From Euryarchaeota archaeon UBA136 (GTDB lineage Archaea; Thermoplasmatota; Poseidoniia; MGIII; CG-Epi1), in the NCBI GenBank assembly GCA_002506485.1, contig DAXQ01000036.1:1-7123 (forward strand): 7,123 bases of DNA, given 5' to 3'. The notes below the pieces were generated by a model that ran no database searches, was not told the DNA's origin, and saw nothing but the letters and a program-made list of their open reading frames with translations. Every line of letters begins with the position of its first letter. Positions within the stretch are counted from its first letter, which is position 1. The position numbers were made by a program, and so were the translations under genes. Positions 1 to 5,354 of this stretch are shown here, one piece after another.

Positions 1-555
1 GATAAGTGGGTAAATTTCTATTCCAAGGTCCTTGGCTTTACGAATATCATTCATTTTACAGACAAGGATATTTCAACCAAATACAGTGCATTAATGTCAA
101 AGGTTATGGAAAGTGGTAATGGACGTATCAAGTTCCCCATCAATGAGCCTGCCAAAGGCCTCAAAAAGTCACAGATTGAAGAATTCATAGAATTTTATGA
201 GGGCCCCGGAGCTCAACATATCGCTCTCTTGACAGATGATATCATCTACACTATATCCCGATTCAAGGATATGGGTGTGGAGTTTCTGCATGTACCAGAT
301 ACGTATTATGAGGATTTGGAGTCAAGGGTAGGACCAATAAAGGAGGACATGGCCAAGATTAAGGAGCTAGGAATCCTTGTAGATCGTGATGATGAGGGCT
401 ATCTTCTTCAATTGTTCACGAAACCGGTTCAAGACAGACCCACTCTTTTCTATGAGATAATACAGAGACGTGGAAGTCGTGGATTTGGCCAAGGTAATTT
501 TCAGGCTCTTTTTGAATCGATTGAGAGAGAACAAGCATTGCGTGGTAATCTATGA
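1..555 (+). CDS. hpd: 4-hydroxyphenylpyruvate dioxygenase, C-terminal part (5' end outside window)
   Basis: Converts 4-hydroxyphenylpyruvate and O2 to homogentisate and CO2, the second step of tyrosine catabolism, in the cytoplasm with non-heme Fe(II). The frame is open from base 1, so 184 residues of an expected ~350-400 are visible: most of the catalytic C-terminal domain. Hallmarks seen are the stretch around residues 48-58 (NEPAKG..KSQI), GPGAQHIAL with iron ligand His73, [27 protein letters not shown] with iron ligand Glu152, and the terminal [15 protein letters not shown]...RGNL, which is nearly invariant in true HPPDs. The first iron-ligand His should lie about a dozen residues upstream of the window edge. 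An internal ATG at base 94 is not the start, because family-conserved sequence (FYSKVLGF, then YSAL) precedes it. The stop overlaps the next start (ATGA, 552-555), so the two genes are probably cotranslated. Identity is very secure. Confidence 0.95.
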   Translation, partial: DKWVNFYSKVLGFTNIIHFTDKDISTKYSALMSKVMESGNGRIKFPINEPAKGLKKSQIEEFIEFYEGPGAQHIALLTDDIIYTISRFKDMGVEFLHVPDTYYEDLESRVGPIKEDMAKIKELGILVDRDDEGYLLQLFTKPVQDRPTLFYEIIQRRGSRGFGQGNFQALFESIEREQALRGNL

Positions 556-1139
556 GAAGCCTCTATACGAATTCGGTTGATTTTGGACGCTTAGAATCCC
601 ATCCTCCTAAAATCAAGAGGATTCATCATGTGGCATATCGTTGCAAAGATGCCAAGGAAACGGTCGAATTTTATCAGGATGTGCTTAACATGGATTTTCA
701 ATTGGCCATTGCAGAAGATAAAGTCCCATCAACGAAGGAGCCAGATCCCTACATGCATGTATTCCTGGATGCAGGTATGGGCAATGTTTTGGCATTTTTC
801 GAATTACCCAATTCGCCACCTATAAGTAAGGATCCAGCGACACCAGATTGGGTGCAGCATATTGCTTTTGAGGTCGAATTTCCAGAGGATTTGCTCGAGG
901 TAAAGTACCGGGCTGAGAATTATGGTCTGGATGTTTTGGGACCTATTAATCACACTATTTTCAAATCGATTTATTTCTTTGACCCGAATGGCCATCGAGT
1001 AGAGATAGCTGTTAACACTCGGCGTAACGGAGATCTTGAGAGACTTAATGCCGTTGCTTGGGACATGCTTGAAGAATGGAGCCAAACAAAAAAAGCACCT
1101 CGGGCGGCAGCTTGGTTACATGAGAAGGAATTCTCATGA
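552..1139 (+). CDS. VOC superfamily metalloprotein, glyoxalase I-like
   Basis: A 195-residue cytoplasmic protein of the vicinal oxygen chelate fold (glyoxalase / bleomycin resistance / ring-cleavage dioxygenase superfamily). Two beta-alpha-beta-beta-beta modules are visible: residues ~24-84 ([20 protein letters not shown]) and ~101-152 (VQHIAFEV to [13 protein letters not shown]). Candidate metal ligands are His26, Glu84 (AFFELP), His103 and Glu151. This H/E/H/E set sits where glyoxalase I enzymes keep their four ligands, whereas Fe(II) ring-cleavage enzymes use only H/H/E. About 23 N-terminal residues and a ~40-residue C-terminal helical tail flank the fold. The start is set by the ATGA overlap with hpd, which implies translational coupling and a possible role in tyrosine or aromatic catabolism. 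The actual substrate cannot be read from the sequence. A glyoxalase, isomerase/epimerase or dioxygenase role is possible. Confidence 0.85.
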   Translation: MRSLYTNSVDFGRLESHPPKIKRIHHVAYRCKDAKETVEFYQDVLNMDFQLAIAEDKVPSTKEPDPYMHVFLDAGMGNVLAFFELPNSPPISKDPATPDWVQHIAFEVEFPEDLLEVKYRAENYGLDVLGPINHTIFKSIYFFDPNGHRVEIAVNTRRNGDLERLNAVAWDMLEEWSQTKKAPRAAAWLHEKEFS

Positions 1140-1188
1140 AAGACAGTCAGACTTACACAAATGGTTTGCACCTAAATCATCAGTGCCC

Positions 1189-1224
1189 TGGTCTATGGCG
1201 CAGCACAAATAATAGACCATTTTT
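1189..1224 (+). terminator. Hairpin plus T-run after the hpd-VOC pair
   Basis: An 8-base perfect inverted repeat, TGGTCTAT (1189-1196) and ATAGACCA (1212-1219), with a 15-base loop, followed directly by TTTTT. It lies 50 bases past the VOC stop and before the AT-rich cysH upstream region, as expected for a transcription end. Archaeal termination relies mainly on the T-run, so the hairpin may only stabilise the 3' end. Confidence 0.5.
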
Positions 1225-1280
1225 ATTAATTATTTCTACCAAATTTGGCACCTATTAATGGACTCAACCTCAGACAAGTT

Positions 1281-1300
1281 ATATATACTAGAGTATATAT
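1281..1300. promoter_or_regulatory. Perfect 20-base AT-rich palindrome upstream of cysH
   Basis: Left arm ATATATACT (1281-1289), centre AG, right arm AGTATATAT (1292-1300), with no mismatch. It lies 63-82 bases before the cysH ATG within a 223-base non-coding spacer (1140-1362). Each arm also reads as a TATA-like box. It could be an operator for a dimeric regulator, a TATA element with an upstream start site, or a chance AT-rich palindrome. A second inverted repeat follows: ATATCG (1297-1302) and CGATAT (1311-1316), with an 8-base loop. Two TATGTTA copies follow at 1314-1320 and 1323-1329. Function is inferred from position only. Confidence 0.4.
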
Positions 1301-1332
1301 CGTATCAATGCGATATGTTAGTTATGTTAACG

Positions 1333-1339
1333 TATTATT
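1333..1339 (+). promoter_or_regulatory. Candidate TATA box for a leaderless cysH transcript
   Basis: TATTATT is centred 27 bases before the cysH ATG at 1363. No Shine-Dalgarno sequence is visible in the A-rich stretch just before that ATG. The spacing equals that of the three other candidate TATA boxes in the window. A competing TATA element is the palindrome at 1281-1300, which would give a leader of about 50 bases. Confidence 0.4.
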
Positions 1340-1362
1340 GATTGAAATGAAAGAAAACAAAA

Positions 1363-2106
1363 ATGTCTAAGAAATGCGTTGGAAAAAACATCCGGTATCG
1401 CCAAGTTCATCCTCGTAATGTTAAGCCTGAAATCAGTTTTAGGGAAACACATGAGAAGGAACAAGAAGCCCTATCTTTTCTTGAAGGAGTATTAGCCAAG
1501 AACAGCAATGTCGTTGTTGCTAGTAGTTTTGGTAAAGACAGTATGGTTGTTCTCCATCTTTGTCTTCGCATTGATCCAGATATAAAGGGCTTCATGGTTA
1601 CAACACCCAACAAACCAGTTGACACGACAGTTTTCCGTCAACATGTTATCAAAGAGTGGGATTTGAGTTGGCAGAAGTTCCAAGTGTTTCGTAGCGAGGA
1701 ACCTGCACCAGATAAACTTTATCTGACTGATCCTAAAGAATGCTGTCGAATAAACAAAGTCGAACCCCTTCGCAAAGCATTGAAGGAATTGAAACCTTAT
1801 GCTTGGATTAGTGGTTTACGAGGAACTGAAAGTGACGAGCGTCTGGAGAAACATTCAAAGATTGAGGAACAATATGGAATAGTGAAGATCAACCCCATTT
1901 TAGATTGGACTGAACTGGACGTTTGGAAGTATACGGCAATACACAACATCCCTGTCAATCCACTTTATTCTAAGGGATATCGTTCTCTAGGATGTACGCC
2001 ATGTATGGCTCCAGGTGGAGAACTAGAGAGAAGTGGCCGCTGGCAGAATACACCTTTGGAAGGCGGAGAGTGCGGGATCCACACTTTGGAGACGTCAGAT
2101 GCGTAA
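1363..2106 (+). CDS. cysH: APS/PAPS reductase (assimilatory, iron-sulfur type)
   Basis: A 247-residue cytoplasmic enzyme that reduces activated sulfate (APS or PAPS) to sulfite in assimilatory sulfate reduction, using thioredoxin or a similar donor. It has the PP-loop nucleotide-binding motif SSFGKDS (residues 54-60), the adenylyl-binding SGLRGTESDER region (150-160), ILDWTELDVW (179-188), and the C-terminal catalytic ECGIH with Cys237. The cysteine pairs Cys127-Cys128 and Cys211-x2-Cys214 form the CC...CxxC set that binds a [4Fe-4S] cluster. In the family this marks enzymes using APS (EC 1.8.4.10) rather than the cluster-free PAPS type, so APS is the likelier substrate. Length is normal. The start at 1363 is the first ATG of the frame and suits a leaderless transcript. 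The 3' end overlaps the next VOC gene by 8 bases. No sulfurylase or sulfite reductase gene lies in the window. Confidence 0.93.
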   Translation: MSKKCVGKNIRYRQVHPRNVKPEISFRETHEKEQEALSFLEGVLAKNSNVVVASSFGKDSMVVLHLCLRIDPDIKGFMVTTPNKPVDTTVFRQHVIKEWDLSWQKFQVFRSEEPAPDKLYLTDPKECCRINKVEPLRKALKELKPYAWISGLRGTESDERLEKHSKIEEQYGIVKINPILDWTELDVWKYTAIHNIPVNPLYSKGYRSLGCTPCMAPGGELERSGRWQNTPLEGGECGIHTLETSDA

Positions 2107-2560
2107 TCCTGACAATGTATTTCATGTTGCAATACCATGCGGGGATTTGGATGAGGCTGTAAAATTCTATAATGAAAAACTGGGTTTCAAATTGGCTCGC
2201 AGATACCCTGACAGAGTAACCTTTGATTTCTTTGGGGATCAGTTGGTATGTCATTTGAATCCCTCAAAACTTTCAAAGGACAAGAGTCCATATCCGAGGC
2301 ATTTAGGAATAACTTTCTATTATAAGAAGGAATTTGATTCTTTCATTAGATTGCTGACCGAACGTCAGATTGAGTTGTTGGACCCGGTTACTGAATTTGG
2401 CTGGGAGAACCAGACGGACGAACCCATGGATTATTCCGAATCCCAGATAGGCACAAGGTTCAAGGACATGGCTGAAGAGCATCTCACTATATTTCTGTCA
2501 GATCCGTTCAATAATATTCTGGAGTTCAAATATTACCTTGATCCAAGGATGATGCACTAG
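2099..2560 (+). CDS. VOC family protein, Fe(II) dioxygenase-like
   Basis: A 153-residue single-domain VOC protein. The opening NVFHVAIPCGDLDEAVKFY holds His9. TFDFFGDQLVCHL (residues 41-53), RHLGITF with His68, and SDPFNNILEFKYY with Glu142 follow. His9/His68/Glu142 matches the H/H/E metal triad of extradiol-type VOC enzymes, and the FDFFGDQLVCHL signature fits a subgroup annotated only as glyoxalase/dioxygenase-like. The frame is open back to an ATG at 2033, but the first 22 codons there lie within cysH and resemble nothing in the fold. The ATG at 2099 puts the beta-strand immediately after the start, overlaps the cysH stop as ATGCGTAA, and has GGAG at 2088-2091 seven bases upstream. Translation is therefore probably coupled to cysH. 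The substrate is unknown; a sulfur-compound link is suggested only by context. Confidence 0.85.
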   Translation: MRNPDNVFHVAIPCGDLDEAVKFYNEKLGFKLARRYPDRVTFDFFGDQLVCHLNPSKLSKDKSPYPRHLGITFYYKKEFDSFIRLLTERQIELLDPVTEFGWENQTDEPMDYSESQIGTRFKDMAEEHLTIFLSDPFNNILEFKYYLDPRMMH

Positions 2561-2565
2561 GAAGA

Positions 2566-2841
2566 ATGGAATTCGATGAAAAATTTTTTGCAGAACTTGC
2601 AGCTTCTTTTGCAGCAATAGCTATGGTTTAGATATATGGCAATCGGTCAAGAAATGCTCCAGTTGTCGGAATTTTTAGCCAAATGGTATGGTGGTGGCTT
2701 ACAATTACACAAGAGATGTGGGGTCTCCTCCCTCTAAATGTAGTATTGTTGTTGGTTCACCTCAGGAACTATGTACGAATGAAGAGAGAGGACGTTCTAA
2801 AGAGTAATTTTGAAAACGCAATACAAGAAATGAATCATTAG
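2566..2841 (+). pseudogene. Small three-helix membrane protein interrupted by in-frame TAG
   Basis: Reading from ATG 2566 gives 21 residues (MEFDEKFFAELAASFAAIAM then V), a TAG at 2629-2631, then 69 more sense codons in the same frame to a TAG at 2839-2841. Read through the TAG, it looks like a compact membrane protein. Helix 1 spans residues ~7-24 and contains the stop. GNRSRNAP forms a turn. Helix 2 is VVGIFSQMVWWWLTITQEM, and helix 3 begins WGLLPLNVVLLLVHLRNYV and ends in a basic/acidic tail. The NRS...G..SQ..W....WG..PLN......RNY pattern resembles small PnuC-like (nicotinamide mononucleotide transporter-like) proteins of phages and bacteria, a recollection rather than a search result. It starts 5 bases after the upstream VOC stop and ends one base before the convergent ctaA stop, so it fills the gap exactly. 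It may be a nonsense-mutated gene (a former TGG Trp codon is plausible), a sequencing or assembly error, or read-through. No internal ATG just after the stop would restore helix 1. Confidence 0.6.
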
Positions 2842-2842
2842 A

Positions 2843-3874
2843 CTAGACTTTGGCGTTGTTACTTGGTAACGCACATAGCAAGTAAGCCCAGGCAAGGCAC
2901 AGGAATGTGCATACTCCTAGCAATAAGTGCAGTAGGGAGAGAGATCCAGTGAAAACTGCCTCTGATGTAAATCCTGCAGATATAAGGTACCAACCGCCCA
3001 GAAGGATGTTCAAGATAAATAATATTAGTGTCGCATCAACCAATGATGAGAGAACTGATTTTCCGTGATTAGCTTTGATCCAGCGACTAGACCAGAAAAG
3101 TAGTCCAACAACACCAACTGCTAGAATACGGTGAAGAAATTGAATCTGCAATCCTAGTACGCTGAGATTAGGTATTATCTTTCCATCACATAGAGGCCAA
3201 CTATCTCCAAATTCTATCCCGCAGGCGGCCCTATGGTATCCACTGGACAGATAAGCCCCAACAAGAAGTTGTACAAGGACGATTAAGGTAGTACCCCCAG
3301 TCAGTCTCTTCAGTTCATCTGAAGGATTATCAATTCGCATATACTCAGGTAGTCCACTCTGGTTCTGCCACCAGACCAGACCCACTGCAATGAGTGATCC
3401 AGTGAAGAACAAAGCCAGAGATAGATGTAGTGAGACAGTCCATGGTTCATTATCCATGTCGACCGTGATGTACCCCATCACGGCCTGAAGCACCAAAAGA
3501 AAGGTCACGATGTAATGCAGACTATAGACCTGTTTACCTATTTCATCCCGCAGGGACCATGCCGTATAGTGGCTGTACAGAACTAGAATCCCTATAATCC
3601 CCACTAGTAATCTATGCAACCACTCTGTGAATATCTGGTCTGAAGTATATCTATGTCCAGCTCCCCTTGAATCTATCTCGTCAGGATTTTCTTTCCACCA
3701 TTCTTCCTGCTCTTCTGGTGATACATCAAACCCCCAGCTCCCAAAACAGGTCGGCCAATCTGGGCAGCTTTCTCCTGCATCACTTATACGGATCCATCCT
3801 CCCGTTGTGATAATCAGAAAGGCTATCACCGCTAGCATGAACGGGACTTGGTGAGACCTATACCAGCCAGCCAT
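2843..3874 (-). CDS. ctaA: Heme A synthase (CtaA/COX15 family)
   Basis: An integral membrane enzyme that oxidises the C8 methyl of heme O to a formyl group, making heme A for aa3-type terminal oxidases. From ATG 3874 it has 343 residues and about eight hydrophobic segments in two four-helix halves. Hallmarks are GGWIRISDAGESCPDWPTC (paired Cys37 and Cys43), TEWLHR with Glu84 and His87, SLHLSLAL with His150, the second pair Cys218 and Cys229, QFLHR with His248, and LLHLLLG with His316. These match the catalytic Glu, the four heme-ligand histidines and both cysteine pairs of Bacillus-type CtaA. The frame also allows a TTG at 3886, but ATG 3874 has a TATA-like box 25 bases upstream and was preferred. 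The first outer loop is long (about 40 residues, acidic and Trp-rich). No oxidase subunit or protoheme farnesyltransferase gene is visible beside it. Its stop is a TAG. Confidence 0.93.
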   Translation of the reverse strand: MAGWYRSHQVPFMLAVIAFLIITTGGWIRISDAGESCPDWPTCFGSWGFDVSPEEQEEWWKENPDEIDSRGAGHRYTSDQIFTEWLHRLLVGIIGILVLYSHYTAWSLRDEIGKQVYSLHYIVTFLLVLQAVMGYITVDMDNEPWTVSLHLSLALFFTGSLIAVGLVWWQNQSGLPEYMRIDNPSDELKRLTGGTTLIVLVQLLVGAYLSSGYHRAACGIEFGDSWPLCDGKIIPNLSVLGLQIQFLHRILAVGVVGLLFWSSRWIKANHGKSVLSSLVDATLILFILNILLGGWYLISAGFTSEAVFTGSLSLLHLLLGVCTFLCLAWAYLLCALPSNNAKV

Positions 3875-3894
3875 AATCTCTAGCAAATCATGGG

Positions 3895-3903
3895 TCTTTA
3901 TAG
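3895..3903 (-). promoter_or_regulatory. TATA-like box of ctaA
   Basis: On the minus strand this reads CTATAAAGA, centred 25 bases upstream of ATG 3874. With no Shine-Dalgarno sequence before that ATG, this is the expected layout of an archaeal promoter for a leaderless mRNA. Confidence 0.6.
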
Positions 3904-3938
3904 TTGCGTTTGCTCATCTTAATCAATTTTGGCGTTAG

Positions 3939-3944
3939 TTATAT
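3939..3944 (+). promoter_or_regulatory. TATA-like box of the propeller-peptidase operon
   Basis: TTATAT centred about 27 bases before ATG 3969, in the 94-base gap (3875-3968) shared with divergent ctaA. The two TATA-like boxes are ~40 bases apart, so a regulator bound between them could affect both genes. I see no strong operator repeat there. Confidence 0.55.
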
Positions 3945-3968
3945 CACGAAGGTCAAGATTTTAGGCTA

Positions 3969-5354
3969 ATGCGGGCTCGGGCGTACACACTGGCGGCCTT
4001 ACTCTTGGTCATGATGGCTAATGGCCTACAGGCAGTAGAGGAATCACCAAGTATCACAATCACTTCCCTTAACGAAGGAGATTGGATAGAAGGTGAGGTC
4101 GAGATTCTAGTGGACGGTGATGTCGAAAATCTCGAATTACTGGTCAATGGAACTGTAGTTGCCAGTGCCAATGCTGGCGAGTCCCTGATATGGGATACAA
4201 GGGATGCCAATGCGACCTCTCCTGCACCGTTCCAAGTAGTCGCGCGCGGAGAACTGGAGAACGGAACTCAAGTGGAGAGTTCTCCGATTAACGTGATGGT
4301 ACTCTATCCCAGACAATTGACCTATGATCCAGCAATGGATATCCAGCCTGAATGGCATCCAGACGGAGGCATCTTTGTCTTCAAGTCCAACCGTGGTGAG
4401 GAAGAACACATCTTCAAGCTCTACACCTTGATACCTGGGGAAGAACCTGAACAGATCCAGACCGATCGCGTCTATCATGGCTATCCGGGCTGGTCCCCAG
4501 ATGGCAGTCATATGGTCTTCAATTCCTATGATCCTGAGGTAGAGGGCACAGGTGAGATGGATATCTTCGTCGTCAATCTGTCCAGTGGCGAAAGTATTCC
4601 TGTCACGACCAATTCTGATTTTGATGATTCCGGCCGTTGGTCTCCAGATGGAAATTTCATTTCTTTTCATTCCTCCCGTTCCGGTGATCTGGATGTCTGG
4701 AAAGTGGCGGTTGCCGACAATGGAACGCCGATTGGCGAACCGATACGCTTGACCCCTGGAGATTCCAATGAGCACTGCCCCCGCTGGTCGTTTGATGGAG
4801 AATGGCTGGTGTATGAGACCGACAGGGTGGAAGGTACGGATGTCTGGGTCATGAGGGCTGACGGATCCGATGCACGGCAAATCACGGACGACAATTATGA
4901 TGATGGCTATCCTGGCTGGTCCCCTACAGGAGACTGGTTGGTGTATGATTCCAGCCGTGACAACAATACAGATATCTATCTTATTCCAACGGACGGCGGT
5001 CCACAGAAGAGAGTGACCATGCATCACACCCATGACAGACACCCCAGCTGGTCGCCCGATGGACGTTCACTGCTATTTCATTCAGGTCGCGGAGGGGATG
5101 TCAACATCTGGCAGGTGGAGATTCCGGACCTTTCCGTCATTGATGAAACTGAAGAGGATTCTGGTTTTTGTACGGCAATTGTAACTGAGGAGAATATAGA
5201 TGAGGTTGATGGTGCCTGCGTGGCAACTTTTGACGATGAGGAGGAACTGGAACCATCCGAGTCAGAAGATAGTACACTTCCCGGTATTTCGATTACTAGC
5301 ACCTTGTGTCTTATCACACTTATAGCTTTTATGAGGCGTAGATCACATGTCTAA
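3969..5354 (+). CDS. Exported PD40 (TolB-like) six-blade beta-propeller protein with C-terminal anchor
   Basis: A 461-residue surface protein. Residues 1-22 are a signal peptide (basic MRAR, hydrophobic core, cleavage probably near LQA|VEE). Residues ~27-112 form an Ig-like beta-sandwich (SITITSLNEGDWIEGEVEI). Then come six WSPDG-type PD40 repeats with Trp129, Trp175, Trp224, Trp273, Trp317 and Trp361, spaced 44-49 residues, enough for one six-bladed propeller as in TolB and prolyl oligopeptidase relatives. No hydrolase domain follows. An acidic linker (393-436) carries Cys401 and Cys417, a possible disulfide. The end is LPGISITSTLCLITLIAFM then RRRSHV, a membrane anchor resembling archaeosortase (PGF-CTERM-like) signals. 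Several Asn-X-Ser/Thr sequons (such as NGT, NAT, NLS, NNT) suggest N-glycosylation. Likely a binding or scaffold protein outside the cell; the ligand is unknown. It overlaps the M20 peptidase start by 8 bases. Confidence 0.87.
   Translation: MRARAYTLAALLLVMMANGLQAVEESPSITITSLNEGDWIEGEVEILVDGDVENLELLVNGTVVASANAGESLIWDTRDANATSPAPFQVVARGELENGTQVESSPINVMVLYPRQLTYDPAMDIQPEWHPDGGIFVFKSNRGEEEHIFKLYTLIPGEEPEQIQTDRVYHGYPGWSPDGSHMVFNSYDPEVEGTGEMDIFVVNLSSGESIPVTTNSDFDDSGRWSPDGNFISFHSSRSGDLDVWKVAVADNGTPIGEPIRLTPGDSNEHCPRWSFDGEWLVYETDRVEGTDVWVMRADGSDARQITDDNYDDGYPGWSPTGDWLVYDSSRDNNTDIYLIPTDGGPQKRVTMHHTHDRHPSWSPDGRSLLFHSGRGGDVNIWQVEIPDLSVIDETEEDSGFCTAIVTEENIDEVDGACVATFDDEEELEPSESEDSTLPGISITSTLCLITLIAFMRRRSHV

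Noticed and set aside
1136..1258. A 40-codon frame starting with an ATGA overlap on the glyoxalase-like VOC stop (begins [15 protein letters not shown]).
   Set aside because: The overlap is attractive, but the product resembles nothing I know, has no clear domain or helix pattern, and contains the hairpin and T-run at 1189-1224. It is better read as 3' untranslated sequence or, at most, a gene remnant.
1347..1370. A 7-codon upstream frame (MKENKNV) overlapping the cysH start.
   Set aside because: Easily produced by chance in A-rich sequence. It has no ribosome-binding site, and it would be upstream of the start only if the transcript has a leader.
2033..2098. N-terminal extension of the second VOC protein to ATG 2033.
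   Set aside because: These 22 codons lie inside the conserved cysH C-terminus and do not belong to the VOC fold. ATG 2099 has a GGAG site and fits the family start.
3875..3886. TTG start of heme A synthase, four codons earlier.
   Set aside because: ATG 3874 is available with a TATA-like box at the right distance, so a TTG start is not needed.
4137..5042. A 301-codon open frame on the minus strand inside the propeller gene.
   Set aside because: It is antisense to a well-supported gene with regular PD40 repeats. The product is rich in Ile, Arg and His with no recognisable domain, as expected from antisense of Asp/Gly/Trp-rich repeats.
4357..5060. Recurrent TGGTCNCC-type DNA words in the propeller gene, considered as a DNA repeat array.
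   Set aside because: They are the codons of the WSPDG protein repeats; the DNA between them is not repeated.
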